From an uncultured Gammaproteobacteria bacterium (lineage in GTDB: Bacteria; Pseudomonadota; Gammaproteobacteria; GCA-001735895), in contig CAMYON010000019.1 in the NCBI GenBank assembly GCA_947260025.1, positions 1 through 35,945 of the forward strand: DNA of 35,945 bases. Direction: 5' to 3'. Numbering within the stretch: the first letter of the stretch is position 1; the number at the start of each line of letters is the position of its first letter. The notes under the pieces were generated by a model that saw nothing but the letters and a program-made list of their open reading frames with translations, was not told where the DNA came from and searched no databases. The position numbers and the translations under genes were made by a program. Positions 16,674 through 24,192 of the stretch are shown in pieces.

Positions 16674-17484
16674 CCTGGTCCAGCCGCGCCTCGCGCCATG
16701 CCAACGCGGCCTTCATGCCCTCGCTCCGCAGGATCTGGTTGAAACGCCCGCGCAGCTCGGTTTCGAGGGTTTCGATTTTGACCGAGGTATCGGCGCCCAT
16801 GCGCAGCGCCTTGCCCAGCCCCATGATTTCATAGGTCTGGTTGATCGCCTGCTTGGTCATCCTGACCGAATCCGGATCCATTAGTGCGACCTCGCGCGCC
16901 AGCGATACACCGCGCTCCAGGGCGTTACCCTCGGCTACTACTTCGTTGACGATGCCGTGCCGCAGGGCCTCCTCGGTATCCATGCGATCCTGCCCGCTGA
17001 GCAGCATTTTCTTGGCACGCTTGGGATTGACGTACCACGGCAACAGCAGCGCCACGATACTGCTACCGAAGCGCAGCTCGGGTTCGCCAAACAGGCTGGT
17101 CGCATCGCAGACCGTCATGTCACAGGCCAGCGCGATCTCGAAGCCGCCGGCCAGCACGTAACCGTGGACCGCGGCCACGGTGGGCTTGGGGGAATGCCAG
17201 AAACGCATGATCAGGTCGAGATCGGCATCTATGGCCGCGCGCCATTCGGCCTCGGTGCTGCGATTGGCCTCCAGCCCCGCCTGCAAATCGAAACCCGCGC
17301 TGAATGCGCGGCCGTTACCGTAAACCACGATCGCGTGAATCGCATCGTCGGCTTCGATCTCGTCCAGCGCGCGGTTAATCTCGGCGATCATCGTCGCGTT
17401 GATCGCGTTGAGCTTGTCGGGTCGATTCAGGCCGAGCAGGGCAACCGGGCCCTGGTGGCTTAACTCGATGGTTTCGAAAGGCAT
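16666..17484 (-). CDS. enoyl-CoA hydratase/isomerase family protein
   Basis: The 272-residue crotonase-fold protein has oxyanion-hole segments (YGNGRAFSAGFDLQ and HGYVLAGGFEIALACD). The first catalytic glutamate is present (FGEPELRFG). At the second glutamate position the sequence is RAKKMLLSG, with Lys instead of Glu. That suggests isomerase, dehalogenase-like or another crotonase reaction rather than simple hydration. I start it at the ATG at 17484 (MPFETIELS), preceded by GGAG; an ATG at 17499 has no such site. First gene of the overlapping unit with the acyl-CoA synthetase and MFS genes. Confidence 0.9.
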   Translation of the reverse strand: MPFETIELSHQGPVALLGLNRPDKLNAINATMIAEINRALDEIEADDAIHAIVVYGNGRAFSAGFDLQAGLEANRSTEAEWRAAIDADLDLIMRFWHSPKPTVAAVHGYVLAGGFEIALACDMTVCDATSLFGEPELRFGSSIVALLLPWYVNPKRAKKMLLSGQDRMDTEEALRHGIVNEVVAEGNALERGVSLAREVALMDPDSVRMTKQAINQTYEIMGLGKALRMGADTSVKIETLETELRGRFNQILRSEGMKAALAWREARLDQDA

Positions 17485-17624
17485 GCAATCTCCGGGCATT
17501 GCAGAATGCAGCGATTATAAGCAGCTTTAGGCTGGAGCAAAATCTATTCTTGCCGGTTACCCGATAACGCCGTTTTCAGGTCGCATTCAGGACTTTACCG
17601 GGGCTGCGGCAAGAGGCTAGAATC

Positions 17625-17636
17625 GAGCGACCGCTC
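17625..17636. promoter_or_regulatory. inverted repeat in a divergent intergenic region
   Basis: GAGCG-AC-CGCTC, a perfect five-base inverted repeat, flanked by CTAG on each side. It lies 20 bases before the fatty-acid-hydroxylase ATG and between two divergent units. It could be an operator; no regulator gene is adjacent. Confidence 0.3.
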
Positions 17637-17655
17637 TAGTTGCAGGATTTCTGCG

Positions 17656-18639
17656 ATGGCATCAACTCCGTACAACCCAACCGGCCAGTACCAGCCCGAG
17701 TCGACCATCGGTTTGCCGGAACTTTATGCCTGGCCGCCACGCCCGCTGGCGGCGTTGAAATACCTGTTGTTCGGTATGCTGTTCCCCTGGGGGCATTTCT
17801 ATATCGGGCTGGCCTTTGTTACCTGGTATTACCTGACGCCGTCGCTGGCGGCCATGGCCGAATTCGAACCCGGCTGGATTGCGCTGATCTGGTTGCGCAA
17901 CGCGGCTTTGCTGACGCTGGTCGCCGGTGGTCTTCACTGGTGGTTATACATGCGCCGCGGTCAGGAACGTAAATACAAGTACCACGACAAGTGGCCGGCG
18001 ACCGATAACCGGCTGTTCCTGTGGGGCAACCAGGTCTGGGATAACGTGTTCTGGAGTATCGCTTCCGGGGTCACCATATGCACCGGGTACGAGGTAATCA
18101 CTTACTGGATTTACGCCAACGGCTACCTGTCCGTGCCGTCGATCGGCGAGCACCCGGTTTATTTCGGCTTTATGATCCTGTTCGTATTTTTCTGGGGTAC
18201 CTTTCATTTTTACTGGGTGCATCGTTTCATGCACTGGCAACCGGTATACAAGATCGTGCACGAGCTGCACCATCGCAACGTCAATACCGGGCCCTGGAGC
18301 GGTATCTCGATGCATCCGCTCGAGCACATGCTGTATTTCAGCGTTTTTATCCTGTTCTGGTTTCTACCGGTGCATCCGGTCATCATCGTTTTGCTGAGCC
18401 TGTTTATGGCTATCGGTCCTGCGCCTTCGCATTCGGGCTTCAACTTTGTCGAGATCGGGGGTAAGCGTTTTTTCAGCGGCGACTGGTACCACCAGCTGCA
18501 TCATCAGTACTTCAATTTCAACTACGGTAATACCACCGCGCCGCTGGACAAGGTATTCGGCAGCTGGCACGACGGCAGTAAGGATTCGCTACAGGCGCAG
18601 AAACAGCGCAAACGGCAACGACGCCGACAAACCACCTGA
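17656..18639 (+). CDS. membrane di-iron fatty-acid hydroxylase / sterol desaturase family
   Basis: The 327-residue membrane protein has several helices (about 35-60, 75-98, 130-155, 168-190, 225-255). Its histidine clusters fit the family: H184-FYWV-H189 with H193, H202-ELHH, H220-PLEH, and WYHQLHHQYF near residue 280. These bind a di-iron centre in hydroxylases and desaturases acting on lipids. The last 15 residues are very basic. It is the first gene of a unit with the MttB homologue, whose ATG follows 11 bases after its stop. Substrate unknown; lipid, sterol-like or carotenoid hydroxylation are the usual family roles. Confidence 0.9.
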   Translation: MASTPYNPTGQYQPESTIGLPELYAWPPRPLAALKYLLFGMLFPWGHFYIGLAFVTWYYLTPSLAAMAEFEPGWIALIWLRNAALLTLVAGGLHWWLYMRRGQERKYKYHDKWPATDNRLFLWGNQVWDNVFWSIASGVTICTGYEVITYWIYANGYLSVPSIGEHPVYFGFMILFVFFWGTFHFYWVHRFMHWQPVYKIVHELHHRNVNTGPWSGISMHPLEHMLYFSVFILFWFLPVHPVIIVLLSLFMAIGPAPSHSGFNFVEIGGKRFFSGDWYHQLHHQYFNFNYGNTTAPLDKVFGSWHDGSKDSLQAQKQRKRQRRRQTT

Positions 18640-18650
18640 GCCGGAGACGC

Positions 18651-20204
18651 ATGCCCAATACCGATAACGGCGGTCGCGCCAATCGTTCACGTCGCCGCCA
18701 GCGCGCCGGATCTTCGCGTTCGCAGAGCGGCGCGCCGCGCTTGAGCGGTATCGTCGGCGGTCGCTACCAGCCGTTGAACCCGGCGGATCTGCCGCGGCTC
18801 GACCAGGCGGTACGCAAGATTCTGCAGGACGTCGGCATGTCGGAGGCCCCCGATGTTGTGGTCGAGCGCGTTACCGCAGCCGGCGGCAGCCTGGATGACG
18901 ACGGGCGTCTGCACTTCTCGGCCGACCTGATCGAACGAGCGCTCGCAGGCATGCCGCGAGACTTCAGCCTCTGCGGACAGCGTCCCGAACACGACCTGCA
19001 ACTCGGGGGCGGCCGCGTGCATGTCGGTTCCGGCGGCGCCGCGCCGATGGTGCTGGATTTCGAAACCGGCCGCTACCGCGAATCGAATCTGCGTGACCTT
19101 TACGCCGCCGCGCGGCTGGTCGACAGCCTCGAAAATATCCATTTCTTCAGTCGCTCGCTGGTGGCGCGCGACATGCCCGACACGCACAGTCTCGATCTCA
19201 ACACCGCCTATGCCTGTCTGGCGGGCACCAGCAAGCACGTGTTCTCCTCGGTGTCGCTAGCCGCTCATGTCGAGGAAGTCGCCGAGATGTGTTTCGCAAT
19301 TGCGGGCTCGCGAGAGGCGTTCCTGGAACGGCCCTTTCTGTCGCTGAACATCAATCCACCGGTGCCGCCGCTGCGTTTCGATCCCGATTCCTGCGAAGTG
19401 ATGGCCGAAGCGGCGCGGCTGGGTATTCCGCTGCATTCCAATACCTTCGGGCAAATGGGCGCTTCGAGCCCGGTGACGATGGCGGGCACCATCGCCCAGA
19501 CCATCGCCGAAACCCTGTCCGGCATGATCTTCGCGTGGCTGATCAACCCGCAGGCCAGGATCATTTTCGGTACCCGCCCGATGCTGACCGACCTGCGCAC
19601 CGGCGCGATGAGCGGCGGCAGCCCCGAGGGCGCGATCGCGATGGCGGCCAGCGCGCAGATGGCGAGTTATTACGGCTTGCCGAGTTCGACCATTGCCGGC
19701 GCCACCGACAGCAAGATCGCCGATGCGCAGAGCGGCTACGAGAAAAGCCTGGCAATAACCCTGGCGGCGCAGGCCGGTTCCAACCTGATTACACAGGCCG
19801 CCGGTATGCAGGCGAGCCTGATGGGCTGCGCGCTGGAGAGTTACGTTATCGATAACGACATGCTCGGCGGCGTCATGAAATCGCTGAGCGCAATCGAGGT
19901 CAGCGACGAAACGCTCGCGCTCGACGCCATCGACGAAGTGGTGCACGGCGAGGGTCATTTTCTCGGGCGCCCGGAAACGCTGCAACGCATGCAGACCGAC
20001 TTCGTTTATCCGGATATCGGTGACCGTCGCACGATCGACGAATGGCAGGCGGACGGTGGCCGGGATATTCGCGAAGTCGCGCTGGAACGCACCCGGGATA
20101 TCCTGCAACGGCATTACCCACACCACATATCGGTCGAGCTCGATAACGATTTGCGCGAACGATTCGATATTCGCCTGCCGAGATCGGCAATGGAGGCAAT
20201 GTGA
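18651..20204 (+). CDS. trimethylamine methyltransferase (MttB) family homologue, non-pyrrolysine
   Basis: The 517-residue protein belongs to the MttB superfamily (COG5598). Recognisable segments are VHVGSGGAAPMVLDFETGRY, 'SLNINPPVPPLRFD', PLHSNTFGQMGASSPVT and the 'GGSPEGAIAMAASAQMASYY' region. The frame is uninterrupted, with no amber codon, so it is a non-pyrrolysine member; characterised ones demethylate glycine betaine or other quaternary amines and need a corrinoid partner protein. No corrinoid protein or reactivase gene lies nearby. The N-terminal 30 residues are basic (RANRSRRRQRAGSSRSQSG) and probably disordered. The ketopantoate-reductase-like gene overlaps its end by four bases. Function beyond the family is not established. 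Confidence 0.9.
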   Translation: MPNTDNGGRANRSRRRQRAGSSRSQSGAPRLSGIVGGRYQPLNPADLPRLDQAVRKILQDVGMSEAPDVVVERVTAAGGSLDDDGRLHFSADLIERALAGMPRDFSLCGQRPEHDLQLGGGRVHVGSGGAAPMVLDFETGRYRESNLRDLYAAARLVDSLENIHFFSRSLVARDMPDTHSLDLNTAYACLAGTSKHVFSSVSLAAHVEEVAEMCFAIAGSREAFLERPFLSLNINPPVPPLRFDPDSCEVMAEAARLGIPLHSNTFGQMGASSPVTMAGTIAQTIAETLSGMIFAWLINPQARIIFGTRPMLTDLRTGAMSGGSPEGAIAMAASAQMASYYGLPSSTIAGATDSKIADAQSGYEKSLAITLAAQAGSNLITQAAGMQASLMGCALESYVIDNDMLGGVMKSLSAIEVSDETLALDAIDEVVHGEGHFLGRPETLQRMQTDFVYPDIGDRRTIDEWQADGGRDIREVALERTRDILQRHYPHHISVELDNDLRERFDIRLPRSAMEAM

Positions 20205-21127
20205 AAATCGCTATTTTTGGCGTCGGCGCGATGGGTTCGGTATATGCGGGCCTGATGGCCGAGGCCGGGCATGAAGTCTGGGCGGTCGATATCTGGCAGG
20301 ACCATGTGGACGCGATCAATCGCAGCGGTCTGCGCGTGGAGGGCGCCAGTGGCGATCGCGTGGTTCAAGGCATCAGGGCGACGACCAGTGCCGCCGCCGT
20401 CGGCGCCTGCGATCTCTACGTGCTGGCTACCAAGGCCGCCGGCGTCGGCCCCGCGGCGGAATCGATTGCGCCATTAATGGGGCCAGAGTCGATAGTCATC
20501 ACGATTCAAAACGGCCTCGGGGCCGGCGAAAGGATCGCGCAGTACATGACGACCGATCGAGTGTTGCTCGGCGTTGCCGACGGCTTCGGTGCTTCGATGA
20601 AGGGCCCTGGCCACGTGCATCACAATGCGATGAACCTGATCCGCGTCGGCGAGATGAACGGCGGCATGAGCGAACGTCTCGAGCGCATTACCGGGGTCTG
20701 GCAGCAGGCCGGGTTCAACGCGCGGGCCTTCGAGGACATCGACCAGTTGATCTGGGGCAAGTATATCTGCAACGTCACCTTCAGCGGGCCCTGCACCGTG
20801 TTCGACTACACCCTCGGCGAGCTGATGGCCGACCCCGCCGCCTGGGTGATCGCGCAGGGTTGCGCGCTCGAGGTCTACGCGCTCGGCAAGGCGAAGCATA
20901 TTAACTTCACTTTTGACGATCCGATCGATTACGTTAGCGCCTTCGGTTGCAAGATGCCGGACGCGCGACCGTCGATGCTGCTCGATCACCACGCCGGACG
21001 TCCCTCCGAAATCGATGCCATCAACGGCATGGTGGTCGAGCTGGGCAGGCAACTCGATATCCCAACGCCGTATAACGAAGTGCTGAGCGTTATCATTCGC
21101 CACCGCGAAGCCGGCTTCCGGGCTTAA
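20201..21127 (+). CDS. ketopantoate reductase (PanE/ApbA) family oxidoreductase
   Basis: The 308-residue protein has the N-terminal NADP motif IAIFGVGAMGSVYAG and the catalytic-domain segments LIWGKYICNVTFSG and PSEIDAINGMVVELG, which are characteristic of the PanE/ApbA fold. It starts with GTG, overlapping the MttB-homologue stop by four bases (GTGA), with GGAGG just upstream, so the two are translationally coupled. Linkage to a methyltransferase homologue suggests a catabolic 2-keto-acid or hydroxy-acid reductase rather than pantothenate synthesis. That is an inference. Confidence 0.9.
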   Translation: MKIAIFGVGAMGSVYAGLMAEAGHEVWAVDIWQDHVDAINRSGLRVEGASGDRVVQGIRATTSAAAVGACDLYVLATKAAGVGPAAESIAPLMGPESIVITIQNGLGAGERIAQYMTTDRVLLGVADGFGASMKGPGHVHHNAMNLIRVGEMNGGMSERLERITGVWQQAGFNARAFEDIDQLIWGKYICNVTFSGPCTVFDYTLGELMADPAAWVIAQGCALEVYALGKAKHINFTFDDPIDYVSAFGCKMPDARPSMLLDHHAGRPSEIDAINGMVVELGRQLDIPTPYNEVLSVIIRHREAGFRA

Positions 21128-21166
21128 TCGGGCCGGCTTCTCGTTGGCGGCCTGTATCCCCTAAAA

Positions 21167-21191
21167 CAGCTAGCGGGAGTCCCTGCGGCTG
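21167..21191 (+). terminator. possible terminator of the ketopantoate-reductase unit
   Basis: An interrupted hairpin with outer pair CAGC / GCTG and inner pair GGGA / TCCC, preceded by AAAA and followed by TTATCT. It lies 40 bases after the stop. The T-run is poor, so this is a weak call. Confidence 0.3.
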
Positions 21192-21298
21192 TTATCTCGA
21201 ACTAGATCCGGCTAAATTCCTGATGAAAACAACCGGATAATCGCTACAAGTAAAACGGGGAGAAGTAGAAAATTTACCTTGTATTATTTTCATTGGCT

Positions 21299-21315
21299 GA
21301 TAACTACTAGTTATC
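21299..21315. promoter_or_regulatory. perfect palindrome, candidate operator
   Basis: GATAACTA-C-TAGTTATC, eight-base arms around one central base. It lies about 115 bases upstream of the small membrane-protein gene. No regulator gene is adjacent. Confidence 0.35.
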
Positions 21316-21431
21316 GGGGTTCCTTAAGCATCGGTTGAGTAAATGGTTATGAACCTTTTTACCTCCGCAATGTTATGCGTTCGGGAACACCGCGATACGA
21401 TTTTTAAATTTAATCGGGGCAGATATCAGTC

Positions 21432-21857
21432 ATGTTTAGATTGCTCGTAGTACCAGTATCTATCGGGATACTGGCTTTTTTATTTACCTGGTTTATAGCG
21501 CCCGTAATTGTTCCCGAGCCGGGCGTGGTCTCTTATGTCGCCGAGTTATCTCTATACCTGTCAAACGCGTATTTCGAGACGATGCCGCCGATTATCGCCA
21601 GTTACATAGCCCATTTGAATCTGCCAATGGCCGCCTTGACGGTGGGTTTGCTTTTAATGCTGGCGATTCAACTGCTCGTGATAACCGGAAGCACGGTTAT
21701 CTGGATAACGAAATGGATAATATTACGCCTGCAAAGAAACAGGGGAGAAGAGGTTGAGCAGGATTTGTCACCGATCGATATGGACCCGAGGTATATGGGT
21801 TCAGCGCCAGGGAAAGAAATCCTCGGACGCGGAATCGATTCGATTGACAGAGAATGA
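21432..21857 (+). CDS. small two-helix membrane protein, unknown
   Basis: The 141-residue protein has two hydrophobic helices, at about 4-27 and 70-96, separated by a segment of about 40 residues that is probably periplasmic. The C-terminal 45 residues are charged and probably cytoplasmic (RLQRNRGEEVEQDLSPID). I do not recognise a family. No strong Shine-Dalgarno precedes the ATG. It lies in an AT-richer patch with an outer-membrane barrel gene convergent to it. Length and clean helices favour a real gene. Confidence 0.65.
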   Translation: MFRLLVVPVSIGILAFLFTWFIAPVIVPEPGVVSYVAELSLYLSNAYFETMPPIIASYIAHLNLPMAALTVGLLLMLAIQLLVITGSTVIWITKWIILRLQRNRGEEVEQDLSPIDMDPRYMGSAPGKEILGRGIDSIDRE

Positions 21858-21984
21858 CGGACTCAAGATGCGTCAATAGCAACTTTGTTTTAACACAAGA
21901 CATTCATTGCACTTCTCGACAATTGGCGACTGCGCTTACTCAGTGCCCAGCAATATCGTTAATGCGTTTTACCAGCGACCTGGA

Positions 21985-22731
21985 CTAGAAAACAAATTGT
22001 CCACCCAGACTTAAAACCGATACTGATTCGTCATTTGCAAAATCTTCCACATCAAAAAAATTGTAGGCTTCAGCCCTGAGGCCAAAATGTCGATTGAGCA
22101 TAATCTCGATCCCTGCAGCAAGCAGAAATCCATTGCTATCCTCGCTCACACTATCAAATGGCCCGGATAAAGTAGAATCAGCGAAGTAAATCCCACCTTT
22201 GCCAAAAAAGTTTAGCGTTGATTCTCTATTTCTCGAACTATTAACCGTTAGTAAAAAGTTGATTGTTTCAACTTCAAATTCTATATCGGTCAAACTCGTT
22301 ACTTCCGACTCCCCTGAATTGAAAAATGACAGCTCATAACCCAGGCGGCTATTCTCGGGTCGATACCCAAAATGAAAAATCGATGCATCACCGTCTTCGA
22401 TATCATCGTAATCGAATTCAGACTTTCCTATGGCAATGCCAAGGTTGATATGACCGCTTAAACCGGAGCGTCCCGAACGAGTTGAACTTCTGTAGTGTGC
22501 GGAGGGGGTTGGATACACTGGTTCATAAAAGGGATCGCGGTAGTGGTCATGGTGGTCATAGTGGTCATGGCGATCATCATCGTCTTTATCTGCTTTTGGC
22601 GTAGTGATCTTTTCATATTCCGGTGTGTTCTTTATGATGTCTCCGTACTCAGAATCACTTCCAGAGTAGGATGCCAGACTCGATACTGATAATACGAAGA
22701 ACATTAAAAAGCGGATGGCGACAGGTTTCAT
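21985..22731 (-). CDS. outer-membrane beta-barrel protein with His/Asp-rich segment
   Basis: The 248-residue protein has a signal peptide (about 1-20). The mature N-terminus has a segment KADKDDDDRHDHYDHHDHYRD (residues 46-66, shown in part as DDDDRHDHYDHHDHYRD) that could bind metal cations. From about 90 on, alternating hydrophobic strands run to the end (SGLSGHINLGIAIG, HFGYRPENSRLGYELSFF, GFLLAAGIEIMLNRHFGLRAEAYNF). The last residue is Phe, as in proteins inserted by the BAM complex. It resembles small OmpW/OmpA-like barrels of the outer-membrane beta-barrel domain group. Codon use is AT-richer than in most of the window. Confidence 0.8.
   Translation of the reverse strand: MKPVAIRFLMFFVLSVSSLASYSGSDSEYGDIIKNTPEYEKITTPKADKDDDDRHDHYDHHDHYRDPFYEPVYPTPSAHYRSSTRSGRSGLSGHINLGIAIGKSEFDYDDIEDGDASIFHFGYRPENSRLGYELSFFNSGESEVTSLTDIEFEVETINFLLTVNSSRNRESTLNFFGKGGIYFADSTLSGPFDSVSEDSNGFLLAAGIEIMLNRHFGLRAEAYNFFDVEDFANDESVSVLSLGGQFVF
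22542..22577. repeat. four 9-base tandem repeats inside the barrel gene
   Basis: Units AGTGGTCAT, GGTGGTCAT, AGTGGTCAT and GGCGATCAT follow one another on the plus strand. On the coding strand they give the His/Asp/Tyr tripeptide repeats of the metal-binding-like segment. Such short repeats can expand or shrink by slippage. Confidence 0.8.
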
Positions 22732-22801
22732 GTAATTGACTTATCCCTTACAGGGCATCCGCTTTAAATGCATTATTCGATCTTTAGTGACATCCCGGTA
22801 A

Positions 22802-22936
22802 TCAAATCATGAGTTCTGATTTGGCATACTGATGCGAATCAATATTTATAGTAAGAGTCTGTCGTGAGTCGCCTGTCGCCGTTGACTTACTAATTCTGAG
22901 GGTCAGTTTTCTGGTAAGCAGGCCCTCATTCAGCAT
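22802..22936 (-). CDS. possible 44-residue peptide
   Basis: Frame beginning MLNEGLLTRKLTLRISK and ending KSELMI, stop TGA. It overlaps an 8-codon frame (MKPNTNAE, 22926-22952) that has an excellent Shine-Dalgarno (AGGAG, six-base spacer). The short frame could be a leader that couples translation into the longer one, or the two could be a single gene with a frameshift. No family is recognised, and coding cannot be shown from one sequence. Confidence 0.25.
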   Translation of the reverse strand: MLNEGLLTRKLTLRISKSTATGDSRQTLTINIDSHQYAKSELMI

Positions 22937-22952
22937 TAGTGTTCGGCTTCAT
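22926..22952 (-). CDS. possible leader peptide MKPNTNAE
   Basis: Eight codons and a TGA stop, preceded by AGGAG at 22959-22963 with a six-base spacer. The stop overlaps the beginning of the 44-residue frame by 11 bases. The ribosome site is better than that of many real genes around it, which is the only evidence. Confidence 0.2.
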   Translation of the reverse strand: MKPNTNAE

Positions 22953-23102
22953 AGTTGTCTCCTGGCCCCGTGCAATTCGTCGCGGAATTCTCACCTGCAA
23001 TTAACTTCATCACGAGGCGTTCAGCTGAGATGTTCCTGTATCTCCTCGCTAAGATTCGATAACTCGGCGAGGGGCTAATGCCCGCCTGGAGAGGGTAATC
23101 TT

Positions 23103-23615
23103 TCAGTCATCGATCGCCTCGAGCACCATTTGCAAATGCGGCTCGTCGTCCCACTCTCGCTTTCCGACGATCTTGTGCACCACGAATCCGTCGCGGTTAA
23201 CGACGAAGGTCATCGGCATGCCAATGACTTGCCAGCTTTGGCTGACGCGACCGCTCTGATCCAGCAAAACCGTAAAATCGATCGGATAATCGGCAGTAAA
23301 CGCCGCGACCGCTGCGCGGTCCTCGCCGACGTTGATCGCAAGCCAGGCTACTGGCTGCTCGAGCAACTTTCTCGCGGCGCGGTTCATCGACGGAAGTTCC
23401 TCGCGGCAGGGGACGCACCAGCTGGCCCAGAAGTTCACCACCAGAACCTTGCCGGCATAATCCGAGAGTCGATGCTCGTTGCGCTCGAGATCGGGCAATG
23501 CAAATGGCGGCGCTTCGGACAGCGATTCGCCCGCATCGACGGCAAGAGCATCGAAAGCCAGCAGCATCGGGAGCAGGCAGCTCAGGCAAAACCTCGATAC
23601 AGGGCCCGGCTTCAC
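23103..23615 (-). CDS. TlpA/ResA-type periplasmic thioredoxin-like protein
   Basis: About 170 residues from the GTG at 23615. It has a signal peptide (basic KPGPVSR then a hydrophobic stretch) and a thioredoxin fold with the active site WASWCVPCREE (Cys67, Cys70 in this numbering). The segment IGMPMTFVVNRDGFVVHKIVG includes the cis-Pro region. Family members reduce haem-binding or copper-site cysteines in the periplasm. The GTG lies seven bases after the SCO1 stop; a TTG at 23639 would overlap SCO1 and is less likely. Last gene of the mtoX unit, so a role in maturing the cytochrome and copper sites of its neighbours is plausible. Confidence 0.85.
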   Translation of the reverse strand: MKPGPVSRFCLSCLLPMLLAFDALAVDAGESLSEAPPFALPDLERNEHRLSDYAGKVLVVNFWASWCVPCREELPSMNRAARKLLEQPVAWLAINVGEDRAAVAAFTADYPIDFTVLLDQSGRVSQSWQVIGMPMTFVVNRDGFVVHKIVGKREWDDEPHLQMVLEAIDD

Positions 23616-23622
23616 GTCGGAA

Positions 23623-24192
23623 TTACCCGCCGGCTGCAATCATATCGCGCAGCAGGTTTTCAATATGCGCCGCGGGGAATCCGAACGGCACGATGGTGCT
23701 TAGTTTGCCGTTCTGGTCGATCACGAACAGGTTCGCCGTGTGGTCCATCGTGTACTGGTTGCTGGAGCGCGAATTTTTCTGGTAAACGACGCGAAACATT
23801 TTTGCAACTTCTGCTATTTGCTGCCGGGTGCCGGTAAGACCCACCAACGCGTTATCGAAATAACTGACGTATTGCGCCAGTACCTCGGGCGTATCGTGGT
23901 CGGGATCGACCGTGACGAACAGGCCGCGCACACGAGTCGAATCCTGGCCCAGGCGTTTCAGTGCCGTGGACATGTGCTGCACCTCGATCGGGCAGACGTC
24001 GGGGCAGAGCGTGTAACCGAAAAAAACCAGCACGATCTTGCCGCGTTGGTCCTGCAAACGAAAGGTCTTGCCGTGATGGTCGGTCAGCGAAAAATCGATT
24101 TCGAGATTGCTCGCACTCGCCGGTACCGGCACGATCGAAATCGACAACGCTAGTACTACCGAGGCAAATGCGACTCGCAGTAACGGAGGCAT
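23623..24192 (-). CDS. SCO1/SenC-type copper chaperone
   Basis: The 189-residue protein has a signal peptide (1-27) and the SCO fold. The copper/thiol motif is C63-PDV-C67-P in FGYTLCPDVCPIEV, and the conserved metal ligand His151 lies in YTMDHTANLFVID. The 'VDPDHDTP' loop is also conserved. SCO proteins carry Cu or act as thiol reductases in assembling copper enzymes. The ATG directly follows the TAA of the SCO-MauG gene (TAAATG), so translation is coupled. Known mtoX loci in methylotrophs contain SCO1 genes, which supports a role in maturing the copper-dependent oxidase encoded upstream. Confidence 0.95.
   Translation of the reverse strand: MPPLLRVAFASVVLALSISIVPVPASASNLEIDFSLTDHHGKTFRLQDQRGKIVLVFFGYTLCPDVCPIEVQHMSTALKRLGQDSTRVRGLFVTVDPDHDTPEVLAQYVSYFDNALVGLTGTRQQIAEVAKMFRVVYQKNSRSSNQYTMDHTANLFVIDQNGKLSTIVPFGFPAAHIENLLRDMIAAGG

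Larger units (their letters stand above)
21128..21431. other. intergenic region, AT-rich, with a palindrome and a possible terminator
   Basis: No gene is visible in these 304 bases. The composition becomes AT-richer from about 21200. It contains a hairpin at 21167-21191 and a near-perfect palindrome at 21299-21315, described separately. It should hold the terminator of the upstream unit and the promoter of the small membrane protein at 21432. Confidence 0.6.
22732..23102. other. intergenic region, 371 bases, with two short overlapping open frames
   Basis: No long gene is visible. It holds a strong Shine-Dalgarno and two short minus-strand frames at 22802-22952 (separate entry). There are short hairpins near the TlpA gene end: CCTCGC / GCGAGG at 23044-23072 and GGGC / GCCC at 23072-23083. 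Neither has a T-run. The upstream signals for the barrel gene at 22731 should lie here. Confidence 0.5.

Noticed and set aside
19257-20126. 289-residue antisense frame over the MttB homologue
   Set aside because: Shadow of a clear family member; composition is Arg/His/Gln-rich with no domain.
18651-20204. Pyrrolysine-containing MttB
   Set aside because: No in-frame TAG codon is present and the frame is continuous.
20201-21127. Housekeeping panE for pantothenate synthesis
   Set aside because: It is translationally coupled to an MttB-family gene, and the PanE fold is used by many unrelated reductases; no gene symbol was given.
21107-21140. Hairpin GAAGCCGG / CCGGCTTC at the end of the PanE-like gene as a terminator
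   Set aside because: The stem includes the coding end and stop codon and is not followed by a T-run.
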